A stretch of DNA of 64,000 bases from Pseudalgibacter alginicilyticus (GCF_001310225.1 NZ_CP012898.1:2480001-2544000), one strand, 5' to 3'. Shown: positions 17,798 through 26,868, counted from the stretch's first letter. Numbers and translations: made by a program. Notes: generated by a model from the letters alone, not told the origin.

Positions 17798-19747
17798 ATG
17801 AAAATTTCAAAAGCTCAAATAACAAAACTATGCTTGATAACAATCAACTTGTTATTTGTATTTCTAATGTCACCTACAGCCTCATACTCCCAAACACCAA
17901 ACTATCAAGCCATAAGATTAAATAATGGCAACCCTATCATAGAGCCATCCATGTTTATCAATCCATCAGATGGAGAAAACATTAACGGCCCATCAATAAT
18001 TCGAGTTCCAGATTGGATTCTACCAACGAATCGTGCTCATCCAACAGCCCAGTATTACCTTTATTTTGCACACCATTCAGGCGATTATATTCGTATGGCA
18101 TGGGCTGCAAATATAGAAGGTCCTTATACTTTATATGATGATTCGGCAACACCTGGTGATAGAGGTGTGTTGGATAATAATGAAGCCGATATCATCCTAA
18201 GCGAAAGTAGTCCAAACTTATACATTGAAGAAAATCATTTGGCATCTCCAGACGTTGTTGTAGATGATGCAAACCAACGTATTATTATGTACTTTCATTC
18301 TGGTTCCTCATATTATGTAAATGGTGTAGAACAAAATGACCAAGTAACTTGGGTGTCAACCTCGCCGTACGGATTAGAATTTTACGATGGCATCCAACCG
18401 GTTCAATTAGGAAGTTCTTATTTCCGAGTATTTGAATATAATGGTGATTTGTTTGCTTTTGATAACGGAGCAAAAACAAACAAAGCCTTGGATGGAGCCA
18501 ATCCATGGGCCATACCATCGGGTCATGATTTTACATCCCAATTATGGGATAGAGCCTCAGTCAATGCTTTTGGTGAAGATATTCCTGTACCTTCTGGAGA
18601 CCTAAGAGTACGTCATACAGGTGTACACGTGGCAGGCGATCAATTGCAAGTGTTTTACTCAAGACGGGGTGAATTTCAAGAAAGAATTCAAATGTCTACT
18701 ATAGATATGACTGCAGATTGGGAATCATGGAATCCAACCTATCCACCTATTGATATATTAGCTCCAAACCCAGGATGGGAAGGTGGCGAACACACATTGG
18801 ATAATTCAAAAACAAGTGCAGGAATTGATGTAAACCAATTAAGAGACCCTGATGTTTTTGAAGATGCCGATGGACAATTATACGTCATTTACACAGGAAA
18901 TGGTGAAGGTGGCATTGGAATAGCCAAACTATACGATGCACCAGCCACAAATGTAGAACTAACAACCATAGCAGATACTTATTTTAAAGGTGGCTCATCT
19001 ACCAATTTTAGTCATTTAAATAACTTAACAGCATCCTCAGGCTCAAACACCTCTGATGCTAGAATCATCTATATGAAATTTGACCTGTCTACAGTTACAG
19101 AAATAGAGCATGCTGTTGTACGATTATATGCAAACGAAACTAATAATGATGACGAAATTGAAGATGCTATTCTTTCTTTAGGTGGCCCAATAACAGTATA
19201 CGAAACAGGAAATGACTGGGAAGAAGAAACACTTAACGATAGCAATGCACCTATACTTGGCAAGGCCATTACAACAACATATCTTACAGAACCTAATCAA
19301 TATTACGAATGGAATATTACAGCATATGCAAAGGCAAATATAGGCTCTGAAATAAGTGTGGCTTTCAATATTGGTCCAGATAACACTTTAAGCCATAAGT
19401 TTGACAGCAGTAGAAAAGATGGTGGCAATCCAGGGCAATTATTAATAACAGACCCTAGCACCTTATCCACAAATGAAATCTTAAACACAAAAAAAACTGA
19501 AACACTCATGGCCTACCCCAATCCGTTTATAGATAATTATACCTTAGAAATAGCTGATTACGACGGACAAAGTGATGTTATAGTAGAGCTAATTAACTTA
19601 GCTGGTGGCGCATTAATATCAAAAGAAACATATAACCAATCAGTCATTGAGGTCCAAAATTTGTCGTTAGCCATTGGAGCTTACGTTTTAAAAGTATCTT
19701 ATAACAATGGCAAAAACTTGGTAAAAAAAATGATTAAGGTTGACTAA
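17798..19747 (+). CDS. Secreted GH43-like five-bladed beta-propeller with DNRLRE module (T9SS cargo)
   Basis: 649 residues. Signal peptide ends near SYSQ. Residues about 35-385 have the blade pattern of clan GH-F glycoside hydrolases or relatives: NGPSIIRVPDW, YYLYFAHHSGDYIRMAWA, ENHLASPDVVVDD, LRDPDVFEDADGQLYVIYTG. The exact family and substrate cannot be set by eye. A DNRLRE (CBM96-type) module spans about 388-555 (ARIIYMKFDLSTVTEIE), and a T9SS tail ends the protein (AYPNPF, IGAYVLKVSYNNG, MIKVD). Sharing the carbohydrate-binding module type with its upstream partner suggests both act on the same polysaccharide. No SusC/SusD pair is present. Confidence 0.8.
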   Translation: MKISKAQITKLCLITINLLFVFLMSPTASYSQTPNYQAIRLNNGNPIIEPSMFINPSDGENINGPSIIRVPDWILPTNRAHPTAQYYLYFAHHSGDYIRMAWAANIEGPYTLYDDSATPGDRGVLDNNEADIILSESSPNLYIEENHLASPDVVVDDANQRIIMYFHSGSSYYVNGVEQNDQVTWVSTSPYGLEFYDGIQPVQLGSSYFRVFEYNGDLFAFDNGAKTNKALDGANPWAIPSGHDFTSQLWDRASVNAFGEDIPVPSGDLRVRHTGVHVAGDQLQVFYSRRGEFQERIQMSTIDMTADWESWNPTYPPIDILAPNPGWEGGEHTLDNSKTSAGIDVNQLRDPDVFEDADGQLYVIYTGNGEGGIGIAKLYDAPATNVELTTIADTYFKGGSSTNFSHLNNLTASSGSNTSDARIIYMKFDLSTVTEIEHAVVRLYANETNNDDEIEDAILSLGGPITVYETGNDWEEETLNDSNAPILGKAITTTYLTEPNQYYEWNITAYAKANIGSEISVAFNIGPDNTLSHKFDSSRKDGGNPGQLLITDPSTLSTNEILNTKKTETLMAYPNPFIDNYTLEIADYDGQSDVIVELINLAGGALISKETYNQSVIEVQNLSLAIGAYVLKVSYNNGKNLVKKMIKVD

Positions 19748-19814
19748 TAAATATATTTTTCAATCAAAAAATAACACTATTAAAAAAAACAACGCTTTAT
19801 TAACTCTTAAATAA

Positions 19815-19850
19815 AAAAATCTCAGATTACAATTAATCTGAGATTTTTTT
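19815..19850 (+). terminator. Rho-independent terminator after the carbohydrate-active pair
   Basis: Stem AAATCTCAGATT / AATCTGAGATTT with loop ACAATT, followed by a T tract. Confidence 0.85.
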
Positions 19851-19941
19851 ATTTAGTAATTTTTAAAATTAGAACACGTTCTTCATGTGTAAACAATAAA
19901 GTTAAAACCAAAAACATGAATATGATTTCAAATTTAAAGGT

Positions 19942-19949
19942 TAACTTTG
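19942..19949 (+). promoter_or_regulatory. -7 promoter box of the leader transcript
   Basis: TAACTTTG matches TAnnTTTG and lies 18 bases before the ATG of the 37-codon leader frame. Confidence 0.55.
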
Positions 19950-19967
19950 CATTATATATTATAACTC

Positions 19968-20081
19968 ATGACAGCAACTAATATTATATACAAACGAGCA
20001 TCTTCATCGGGGCTTTTGTTGTCATTATCTTATTTACACGATGATATCTTTTTAAAAAATTCCAAAGAGTTTATTCAATAA
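19968..20081 (+). CDS. Probable leader peptide, 37 residues
   Basis: A short frame begins right behind a consensus promoter and stops one base before a rho-independent terminator (20083-20112). The peptide is rich in Ser and Leu (RASSSGLLLSLSYLHDD). The arrangement of promoter, short peptide and terminator is that of an attenuator: stalling while translating Ser/Leu codons could change RNA folding and let transcription continue. Within the frame TCATCG (20004-20009) and CGATGA (20039-20044) could pair as part of an alternative structure. The next gene encodes a GreA-like factor, not an amino-acid enzyme, so this may instead be an orphan remnant or a free small RNA. Confidence 0.45.
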   Translation: MTATNIIYKRASSSGLLLSLSYLHDDIFLKNSKEFIQ

Positions 20082-20082
20082 A

Positions 20083-20112
20083 CCCTGTCAGGACTCAAGA
20101 CAGGGCTTTTTT
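20083..20112 (+). terminator. Terminator or attenuator after the leader peptide
   Basis: Stem CCCTGTC (20083-20089) and GACAGGG (20099-20105), loop AGGACTCAA, followed by C and six T residues. It is the only GC-rich hairpin nearby and overlaps nearly the end of the leader frame. Confidence 0.8.
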
Positions 20113-20239
20113 CTGGTTAACTGAATAAATCATAACCCTTATTTTCTTTTTTTAAATGCTTTTACATTTAAATACAGTATTTAAATGTTTGAGTCTGATA
20201 TAAAAGTATCTACATAAGAAAATACTCAAAAATATTATT

Positions 20240-20623
20240 ATGTCTGAAAATGTCATTTTAACAACTGGAATTTACGATATGATCAAAGATCATGTTAGAA
20301 GAAAAAAAGTAACAAAACAGGAAGAAAAACTTTTATTAGCAGAGCTAAAAGATGCTCAACAGGTGCGTCGTAGAGACTTGCCTAACAATATTGTGACAGT
20401 TAATAGAAAAGTCGTCATCAAGAATCATACAACCAATAAAGAAGAAGAATATATATTTGTTTCAACAAATAAAAAAAACATTAAAAAAAGAAAATTTTCA
20501 ATTTTATCTGAATTCGCTATTGCAACCGTGGGAAGACAAGTTGGTGATATAATTGATTGGCCTTTTAAAAATGGTACCAAGAAAATAGAAATTTTAAAAG
20601 TAGAACCCTTTCAACAAGCATAA
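20240..20623 (+). CDS. GreA/GreB-family (Rnk-like) C-terminal domain protein
   Basis: 127 residues without signal peptide. The first half is basic and helical (MIKDHVRRKKVTKQEEKLLLAELKDAQQVRRRDLP). The second half matches the FKBP-like C-terminal fold of GreA, GreB and Rnk: VTVNRKVVIKNHTTNKEEEYIFV, ILSEFAIATVGRQVGDIIDWP, KKIEILKVEP. The helical part is too short for the GreA coiled coil and resembles Rnk, which binds RNA polymerase without cleavage activity. It lies downstream of the leader-terminator unit and may have its own promoter near 20180-20200 (imperfect -7 box). Confidence 0.75.
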   Translation: MSENVILTTGIYDMIKDHVRRKKVTKQEEKLLLAELKDAQQVRRRDLPNNIVTVNRKVVIKNHTTNKEEEYIFVSTNKKNIKKRKFSILSEFAIATVGRQVGDIIDWPFKNGTKKIEILKVEPFQQA

Positions 20624-20636
20624 TTCAAAAAAACAC

Positions 20637-20671
20637 CAAACCCCTTGTATTTAAATGAAACAAGGGGTTTC
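20637..20671 (+). terminator. Rho-independent terminator after the GreA-like gene
   Basis: Stem AAACCCCTTGT / ACAAGGGGTTT, loop ATTTAAATGAA. Confidence 0.8.
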
Positions 20672-20816
20672 ATAATTAGCTTTTCAAAAGTTATCAACAA
20701 ATTTCATCGCCTTAACGATTAATAATGGTCAGTCAACTATTTTTTTTAATAATTATTAATTTATGCTATAAAATTGTATCAAATTATTTTAACGAATATT
20801 AAAAAGTCTCCAAATG

Positions 20817-21053
20817 ATGAAAAAATTACAATTATTAACTATAGCAAGTATGTTATTGCTTTCAGCACAAATGAATGCTGACGTAATAAAAATAAACAAC
20901 TTAAACTTAAACAACCCAGATGTACGCAAGTGTCTTAAAGAAGCCTCTGCTCAAGAAGGTTGGGATTTAAAATCCATTTACACAAACTCTGATGATAAAT
21001 TAGTATTTGTCTTTTCAAAAGGCAAAGACGATAAAGTATACATTAGCAAGTAA
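20817..21053 (+). CDS. Small exported protein of unknown function
   Basis: 78 residues from the second ATG at 20817 (MKKLQLLTIASMLLLSA; one Met earlier is possible). A signal peptide ends near MNA before DVIKINN. The mature part is about 57 residues with one Cys (DVRKCLKEASAQEGWD) and ends KVYISK. No family recognised. It has its own terminator. Confidence 0.6.
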   Translation: MKKLQLLTIASMLLLSAQMNADVIKINNLNLNNPDVRKCLKEASAQEGWDLKSIYTNSDDKLVFVFSKGKDDKVYISK

Positions 21054-21073
21054 TACTATATTTAAAATTCTAT

Positions 21074-21110
21074 AAAACCAACTATACTTTCATGTATAGT
21101 TGGTTTTTTT
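21074..21110 (+). terminator. Rho-independent terminator
   Basis: Stem AAAACCAACTATAC / GTATAGTTGGTTTT with loop TTTCAT, then a T tract. Confidence 0.85.
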
Positions 21111-21315
21111 ATTTCTAATAGTCATCTACCCATAACTTTAAATTTGATGCATTTATCCTTAAAAACACAGGGTAATTCATGTGCTTTTTATCTTTATAAA
21201 AATATAACACACCAATAAAAGTGGAAATCTTATAACTCCTATTAAAAAAACTATAACGCAAACATGTTGTGATAATATCATCTTTGTAATAAAACAAATC
21301 TAAAAAAATTACAAC

Positions 21316-21966
21316 ATGAAAAACTTAGGAAAAATTTCAGTTATTTTACTACTAACACTCGGAATAACAACTACAGTAAATGCTCAAGTTAGCGATGGTT
21401 CATCACCGCAAATAGGCATAAAGGGCGGTGTAAACTTCTCTAATATGTACACAGATGATGTTGATGATAATAACATGCTAACTAGTTTTAATGCTGGTTT
21501 ATACACAAGCTTTCCACTAACAGACTTTATTGCCATTCAACCTGAATTATTGTATTCTGTAAAGGGATCAGAATTAGTTTATGATAATGCTTTTGCTTCA
21601 GGAACAGCAAAGTTTAAATTAAACTATATAGAAGTACCTCTCTTATTAAAAATTAATCTGGCAAAAAACATTAATGTACATGCAGGTCCTTATTTTGCTT
21701 ATTTAATTGATTCGCAAATTACAAATGAATCAGAGGGAGGTAGCCTTGATTTTGAAGAAAATTATGATAATGACGATTTTAACAAGTTTGACACAGGGCT
21801 TTCCGCTGGTGTTGGATTCGATTTGAATAATTTAGGAATTGGCTTAAGGTATAATTACGGACTATCAACTGTTGGAAAAGAAAGAACTGTTGCTGGTCAA
21901 ACTTATACTATTCCTGATGGGAAAAACAGTAATATTAGCTTATACCTTGCTTTAAAATTAAATTAA
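21316..21966 (+). CDS. Outer-membrane beta-barrel protein (porin/PorT-like family)
   Basis: 216 residues with a signal peptide ending VNAQ. The body has the pattern of the eight-stranded beta-barrels abundant in Bacteroidota: QIGIKGGVNFSNMYTDD, FNAGLYTSFPLTDFIAIQPELLYSVKGSEL, KLNYIEVPLLLKINLAKNINVHAGPYFAYL, and the final amphipathic strand ISLYLALKLN. The IEVPLLLK motif is typical of the PorT family group. Function of this member unknown. Confidence 0.85.
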   Translation: MKNLGKISVILLLTLGITTTVNAQVSDGSSPQIGIKGGVNFSNMYTDDVDDNNMLTSFNAGLYTSFPLTDFIAIQPELLYSVKGSELVYDNAFASGTAKFKLNYIEVPLLLKINLAKNINVHAGPYFAYLIDSQITNESEGGSLDFEENYDNDDFNKFDTGLSAGVGFDLNNLGIGLRYNYGLSTVGKERTVAGQTYTIPDGKNSNISLYLALKLN

Positions 21967-21977
21967 TATAGAGATAC

Positions 21978-22020
21978 AACACCTATTGGAACGCATCACT
22001 TGAGTTTCCAATAGGTGTTA
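21978..22020 (+). terminator. Hairpin after the beta-barrel gene
   Basis: Inverted arms AACACCTATTGGAA and TTCCAATAGGTGTT, loop about 13 bases, with a short T stretch behind; a probable terminator. Confidence 0.65.
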
Positions 22021-22052
22021 CTTTTAAATGGTTTAACTTAAAATAAAACATC

Positions 22053-22217
22053 ATGAAACAAGAAGAAGAAAACTTTGAGATAGTAAAGGAATCTAAAGAC
22101 AACAATAAGAATTATCTTTTCCAAAAAGACAAGATTACAAAAAACACTGCGCTTTTTATTTTTATTGTATTAGCATTATTGATTGTAGCTACGGCTGTAA
22201 CCTATATGTTTTTTTAA
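22053..22217 (+). CDS. Small single-span membrane protein
   Basis: 54 residues starting ATG 22053. A charged N-terminal half (KQEEENFEIVKESKDNNKN) precedes one transmembrane helix (TALFIFIVLALLIVATAVTY) at the C-terminus, so the protein is likely tail-anchored with the charged part in the cytoplasm. It follows a terminator and lies convergent to the DjlA-like gene. Unknown function. Confidence 0.55.
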   Translation: MKQEEENFEIVKESKDNNKNYLFQKDKITKNTALFIFIVLALLIVATAVTYMFF

Positions 22218-22247
22218 TTTATATAAATAATAAAAAAACGAGTATTA

Positions 22248-23018
22248 TTAAAACCCACGCTCTTTTTGTATCTGCTCGTAGGCAGCTTGCACTTGTCTAA
22301 ATTTATCTTCAGCCCCCTTTTGGTGTTCTTTCCCTAAATGAATAACCTTGTCTGGGTGATACTTTTTCGCCATGGTTCTATAAGCTTTTTTAATAGTATC
22401 AACTGAGGCACTTTTATCAATTTCCAAAATTTTATATGCATTATCACTGCTGTTATAAAACATAGCCTTAATGCTTTCATAATCTCTGGCACTAATACCC
22501 AAATAACCAGCAATAATATGGATTTGTTGTTCTTCATCTGAAGTTACAGAACCATCTGCCTTAGCAATACCAAATAAAAAATGCATCAATTGCAATCGGG
22601 ATGCATGTTCCATCATTTGTCTAATTTGCATACACACTTGGCGGGTAGAAATATTTTTTTGTTTATTTATCTCTTTAAAAAGTCTAAAAGCATGATTAGC
22701 ACGATCTTTCCCATACATATTTACAAATTGAGTCCGCACATAATCTAATTCACGTTGGTCTTGTTTGCCGTCTGCTTTTATTACAATGGATGAAAGTATC
22801 AGTAAACTAACTTCAAAATCACCAGACTGGGTTTGTGGTCGTGTGTGTGTTCTATAAGTGGTTCGCCCTTGGTTTGAATTGCCTTGATCTACAAATGGAC
22901 TACCTTTACTATCAGTCATCGCATCCAGCATACTTCCTATTGCTAATCCTATAATAGCGCCTATTGGTCCACCAAAAGACCAGCCTAATGCGCCTCCAAT
23001 CCATTTTGAAATACTCAT
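22248..23018 (-). CDS. DjlA-like co-chaperone with TerB and J domains
   Basis: 256 residues. A Gly-rich N-terminal segment ([22 protein letters not shown]) may associate with the membrane, as in DjlA. A TerB-like domain fills residues about 65-185 ([31 protein letters not shown]). A C-terminal J domain (about 193-256) carries the HPD motif at 221-223 ([12 protein letters not shown]), needed to stimulate the ATPase of DnaK. This is the standard DjlA order. It is preceded by a divergent intergenic region shared with the bacilliredoxin gene. Confidence 0.9.
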   Translation of the reverse strand: MSISKWIGGALGWSFGGPIGAIIGLAIGSMLDAMTDSKGSPFVDQGNSNQGRTTYRTHTRPQTQSGDFEVSLLILSSIVIKADGKQDQRELDYVRTQFVNMYGKDRANHAFRLFKEINKQKNISTRQVCMQIRQMMEHASRLQLMHFLFGIAKADGSVTSDEEQQIHIIAGYLGISARDYESIKAMFYNSSDNAYKILEIDKSASVDTIKKAYRTMAKKYHPDKVIHLGKEHQKGAEDKFRQVQAAYEQIQKERGF

Positions 23019-23227
23019 GTAATTTTACGTTATTTTTTTAAGTTTCAAATATAAGATTGTTAGTTGGGTTTTTTAGTTCTTTGTTACAAAAACACTCATT
23101 CCTTTACTATTATTTTCATAGTTAGAATTATTTTTAACAATGAAAGGTGAAGCCCAATACTACGACCGAACACTTAATTTTCTGTATCTTTACAGTCTTA
23201 AAATGTTAATTTTTTAAATTTAAAAAT

Positions 23228-23638
23228 ATGTATCCAGCAGAATTAGTAAAACCAATGCGTGAAGATTTAACAACAGTTGGTTTTGAAGAATTGCATACTG
23301 CCGAAGCGGTAGATGCTGCATTAGCAAAAGAAGGCACTACCTTAGTTGTAGTAAATTCAGTTTGTGGCTGTGCGGCTGCTAATGCGCGTCCAGGTGCAAA
23401 AATGAGTTTACAAAACACTAAAAAACCAGATCATATTGTTACGGTTTTTGCAGGTGTTGATAGAGAAGCCGTTGATGCAGCACGTGGACACATGGTACCG
23501 TTTCCTCCAAGTTCACCTAGTATGGCATTATTTAAAGATGGTGAATTGGTGCATATGTTAGAGCGTCATCATATTGAAGGCAGACCAGCAGAATTAATTG
23601 CTGATAACCTTAAGGATGCTTATAATGCACATTGCTAA
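23228..23638 (+). CDS. Bacilliredoxin (BrxA/BrxB family)
   Basis: 136 residues, thioredoxin fold with the CxC active site in NSVCGCAAANARPGA. Family members remove bacillithiol from S-bacillithiolated proteins, and bacillithiol is made by many Bacteroidota. The conserved MVPFPPSSPSMALFKDGELVHMLERHHIEGR block is also present. Own terminator downstream. Confidence 0.93.
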   Translation: MYPAELVKPMREDLTTVGFEELHTAEAVDAALAKEGTTLVVVNSVCGCAAANARPGAKMSLQNTKKPDHIVTVFAGVDREAVDAARGHMVPFPPSSPSMALFKDGELVHMLERHHIEGRPAELIADNLKDAYNAHC

Positions 23639-23684
23639 AATTAAATCCTTTTTTTTTCATAAAAATTAGGAATCGTAGAACATA

Positions 23685-23718
23685 AAAACCACGATATGTA
23701 TATTGTGGTTTTTTTATA
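23685..23718 (+). terminator. Rho-independent terminator after bacilliredoxin
   Basis: Stem AAAAACCAC...GTGGTTTTT with an AT-rich centre, T tract behind. Confidence 0.75.
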
Positions 23719-23774
23719 TCTAAACGCAACCTTTTAAGCAACTTTACATCTTATAAGTAAAACGTCCTTAGCAG

Positions 23775-24176
23775 ATGAAAAAATCATTTCCAATTATATT
23801 TCTTTTTATTGTATGCTTCTCATTAGTTGCTTTTCAATGTGAAGATAACAACGATACATCTAAAACTCAAGAAGAAGAACGTAAGGAACTAAGCAATTTA
23901 AAAACAAATATAGAAACTTTAGCAAATGCATCCATTTGTGATGAAACAACTGAATGTAAATATATAGCTCTTGGTAGTAAGCCCTGTGGAGGGCCATGGA
24001 GTTACTTGATTTATTCTACGTCTATAAATGTAGACGAATTAGAAAACTTGGTTAAAGACTACAATAAAAAAGAAGCGGCATTTAACACAAAATGGGGCGT
24101 TTTTTCTGATTGTGCTTTTGTATTACCCCCATCTAAAGTAAACTGTGAAAATAACAGCTGCCTTCCTATTTATTAA
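23775..24176 (+). CDS. Cys-rich lipoprotein of unknown function
   Basis: 133 residues with a signal peptide and a likely lipobox (LVAFQC, Cys22). The mature domain has a repeating Cys pattern (ICDETTECKYIALGSKPCGGPW, SDCAFVLPPSKVNCENNSCLP). The GSKPCGGPWSYLIYSTS and PPSKVNC blocks are familiar from small flavobacterial secreted proteins, but no function is known to me. plsC begins 26 bases downstream. Confidence 0.65.
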   Translation: MKKSFPIIFLFIVCFSLVAFQCEDNNDTSKTQEEERKELSNLKTNIETLANASICDETTECKYIALGSKPCGGPWSYLIYSTSINVDELENLVKDYNKKEAAFNTKWGVFSDCAFVLPPSKVNCENNSCLPIY

Positions 24177-24202
24177 ATGGCAGTTTTTATTATTTTTGAG
24201 GT

Positions 24203-24946
24203 ATGATGAAACTTTTATCGTATCCTTTATCGGTTATTTATTTTATATGCTTTGGTATTACGCTTTTAGTGTTTCACGGTATACAATGGTTTTGTTTTAA
24301 TACCTTTGGTTATAAAGCACATAAGAAAAGTGTAGATTGCATGAATTTTTTTCTAATGCGTTGCTTAAATATTTTAGGCACTCGTTTTTCTTATAACAAT
24401 CCACATCATATTCCAAGCAATCTACCTATTATATTTGTTTGCAACCATCAAAGCATGACTGATATTTCTCCTATTTCATGGTATATGCGAAAATATCATC
24501 CTAAATTTATTAGTAAAATTGAATTAGGAAAAGGTATTCCTAGTGTTTCTTATAATTTAACTCATGGTGGTTCTGTACTGATTGACAGGAAAAATCCTCG
24601 TCAGTCTATTCCTGCTTTGATTAAATTTGGAGAATATATAGAAACATCAAAACATGCTGCTGTTATTTTTCCAGAAGGCACAAGAAGTAAAGACGGAACC
24701 CCTAAACCATTCCAAACAAAAGGATTAGATATTTTATTAAAAAAAATACCATCAGCTATTGTGGTGCCATTAACTATAAATAACTCTTGGAAAACACAAA
24801 AATATGGTAAATTTCCATTGGGATTAGGGGCACATATTATATTAACTGTACACAAACCATTAAAAATAGATACCTTTGTAAATTCAGAGGAACTTATAAA
24901 TAGTGTTGAAACTACTATAAAAAAACAAATAACACATAAAAACTAA
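24203..24946 (+). CDS. plsC: 1-acyl-sn-glycerol-3-phosphate acyltransferase
   Basis: Adds the second acyl chain to lysophosphatidic acid in phospholipid synthesis. 247 residues with an N-terminal membrane segment (YPLSVIYFICFGITLLVF), the catalytic HxxxxD motif (CNHQSMTDISP) and the glycerol-phosphate-binding FPEGTRSKDG motif. The desaturase gene starts 5 bases after its stop, so membrane lipid acylation and unsaturation are co-transcribed. Confidence 0.93.
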   Translation: MMKLLSYPLSVIYFICFGITLLVFHGIQWFCFNTFGYKAHKKSVDCMNFFLMRCLNILGTRFSYNNPHHIPSNLPIIFVCNHQSMTDISPISWYMRKYHPKFISKIELGKGIPSVSYNLTHGGSVLIDRKNPRQSIPALIKFGEYIETSKHAAVIFPEGTRSKDGTPKPFQTKGLDILLKKIPSAIVVPLTINNSWKTQKYGKFPLGLGAHIILTVHKPLKIDTFVNSEELINSVETTIKKQITHKN

Positions 24947-24951
24947 TTATT

Positions 24952-25944
24952 ATGTCTTTAAAGAATGTGAGATTTGAGGTCATGAAGTTTTTGGAAAAAG
25001 ACGTAGATACTTTAATTCAAAAATATTTAATTGAACCTGAAAAAATATGGCAACCTACAGATTTTTTACCAAATTCTGAAGGGGATGATTTTTTTAATGA
25101 AGTTGAAGAAATTAGAGAGCTCTCAAAAGAATTACCTTATGATTTTTGGGTTGTTTTGGTAGGTGATATGATTACGGAAGAAGCTCTTCCAACTTATGAA
25201 TCATGGTTAATGGATGTTGAAGGTGTAGATCAAGTACATGGTCAAAATGGCTGGTCAAAATGGGTTCGCCAATGGACTGCTGAAGAAAACAGACATGGTG
25301 ATGTACTCAATAAATACCTTTACCTTTCTGGTCGGGTTAATATGCGTGAAATTGAAGTTACAACACAGCATTTAATTTCTGATGGTTTTGATATTGGTAC
25401 CGATAGAGATCCTTACAAAAACTTTGTTTATACAAGTTTTCAGGAATTAGCAACTTACATTTCACATAATCGAGTAGCAAAAATTGCAAAAAAGGCTGGA
25501 AATAAACAATTAGGTAAAATGTGCCAAATTATTTCTGGTGATGAAATGAGACACCACCATGCATATGCAGATTTTGTTGAACGTATTTTTAAGGTAGACC
25601 CCAGTCAAATGATGATGGCTTTTCATTATATGATGAAACAAAAAATTACCATGCCTGCACATTTTTTAAGAGAATCGGGTGGCAAAACCAGTACTGCATT
25701 TGAAGAATTTTCAAATACAGCACAACGTATTGGAGTTTATACTTCTAAAGATTATGTTGATATTTTACAAAAATTAATAAACCGCTGGGAAATTGACAAA
25801 ATCACAAATCTTACTGATGAAGCCGAAAAAGCAAGAGATTATTTGATGAAACTACCCGATAGAATGTACAGGTTGTCAGAACGTATGAAAATACCAGAAA
25901 ATTCTTTTCAATTTAAATGGGTAACTCCAGCCATAGCAAAATAG
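24952..25944 (+). CDS. Acyl-ACP desaturase (soluble di-iron)
   Basis: 330 residues. It introduces a double bond into ACP-bound fatty acids using O2 and a di-iron centre. The two carboxylate-His motifs are clear: EENRHG (in WTAEENRHGDVLNKYLYLSG) and DEMRHH (in ISGDEMRHHHAYADF). Alignment features such as WVVLVGDMITEEALPTYESW match plant-type stearoyl-ACP desaturases, which also occur in flavobacteria. Position chemistry of the product cannot be read from the sequence. Confidence 0.92.
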   Translation: MSLKNVRFEVMKFLEKDVDTLIQKYLIEPEKIWQPTDFLPNSEGDDFFNEVEEIRELSKELPYDFWVVLVGDMITEEALPTYESWLMDVEGVDQVHGQNGWSKWVRQWTAEENRHGDVLNKYLYLSGRVNMREIEVTTQHLISDGFDIGTDRDPYKNFVYTSFQELATYISHNRVAKIAKKAGNKQLGKMCQIISGDEMRHHHAYADFVERIFKVDPSQMMMAFHYMMKQKITMPAHFLRESGGKTSTAFEEFSNTAQRIGVYTSKDYVDILQKLINRWEIDKITNLTDEAEKARDYLMKLPDRMYRLSERMKIPENSFQFKWVTPAIAK

Positions 25945-25967
25945 TTGAACTATTTTTCAAATTATTA

Positions 25968-25999
25968 ATTCCTTTCTCAATCGAAAGGGATTTTTATTT
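25968..25999 (+). terminator. Terminator after the plsC-desaturase pair
   Basis: Stem CCTTTC / GAAAGG with loop TCAATC and a following T-rich run. Confidence 0.65.
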
Positions 26000-26010
26000 T
26001 TAAGTTTATA

Positions 26011-26661
26011 ATGACACAAAAAGAAATCATCAATAAAACCATTGAATTTGTAAAAACATCCCTTAGTAATGCTGAGGGCGGTCATGACTGGTTTCACACA
26101 TACCGTGTTTACAAAAATGCTTTATTGATTTCAAAAAATGAAAAAGCCGATACTTTTATAGTATCATTAGGCGCTTTACTTCATGATATTGCTGATAGTA
26201 AATTCCATAATGGGAATGAAACCATTGGACCTAAAATAGCAAGTACATTTTTACTTGATTTAAATGTTAATAAAACAGTAATTAATCATGTAGTAAAAAT
26301 TATTGAAAATATTTCCTTTAAAGGTGGCAATGAAATTCAAAAATTCTCATCTATTGAATTAGATATAATCCAAGATGCAGATAGATTAGATGCCATTGGA
26401 GCTGTTGGTATTGCTCGGACATTTAACTACGGAGGCTTTAAAAATAGAGCATTATACAATCCGGAAATTAAACCAAAACTTAACATGACTAAAGCAGAAT
26501 ACAAAGCGTCAACGGCACCTACAATTAATCATTTTTATGAAAAACTACTGCTTTTAAAAAATAAAATGAATACTAAAACTGGTAAAGATATTGCTGAAGA
26601 ACGTCATACGTTTATGGAAACGTTCTTAAATCAGTTTTATAAAGAATGGAACGGTAATTAA
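26011..26661 (+). CDS. HD-domain phosphohydrolase
   Basis: 216 residues. Metal-binding HD motifs: GHDWFHTYRVYKNA (first His), LGALLHDIADSKF (HD pair) and IIQDADRLDAIGAVGIARTF (distal Asp). This is the layout of the YedJ/HDIG-like single-domain hydrolases. Substrate unknown, possibly a nucleotide. Confidence 0.85.
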   Translation: MTQKEIINKTIEFVKTSLSNAEGGHDWFHTYRVYKNALLISKNEKADTFIVSLGALLHDIADSKFHNGNETIGPKIASTFLLDLNVNKTVINHVVKIIENISFKGGNEIQKFSSIELDIIQDADRLDAIGAVGIARTFNYGGFKNRALYNPEIKPKLNMTKAEYKASTAPTINHFYEKLLLLKNKMNTKTGKDIAEERHTFMETFLNQFYKEWNGN

Positions 26662-26679
26662 AACTCTTTAATTTGATTA

Positions 26680-26853
26680 TTAATCTTCAAGAGCTTGTTG
26701 AAAAGACGAGATTTTTGCTTCTAAAATCGATAATTCTTCTGCATTTTCAATAATATCTACTGCTGATAAATTATCATTACCATTAATATATTTTAATATA
26801 CCTTCTCGTTTATAGAGATAATACTGTAAAGCCTCGTTTATCTTTTCTTCCAT
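26680..26853 (-). CDS. Small acidic protein of unknown function
   Basis: A 57-residue frame from ATG 26853, 15 bases downstream of the AraC regulator gene on the same strand, so probably in its transcript. It is acidic and predicted helical (MEEKINEALQYYLYKREG, NAEELSILEAKISSFQQALED), with no signal peptide or membrane segment. I do not recognise a family. Confidence 0.5.
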   Translation of the reverse strand: MEEKINEALQYYLYKREGILKYINGNDNLSAVDIIENAEELSILEAKISSFQQALED

Positions 26854-26868
26854 GGCCTTAGGTTTTTT

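Noticed and set aside
21115-21297. 60-codon minus-strand frame between two genes
   Set aside because: It starts in the promoter region of the beta-barrel gene, overlaps no signal and shows no family features; chance frame is likelier.
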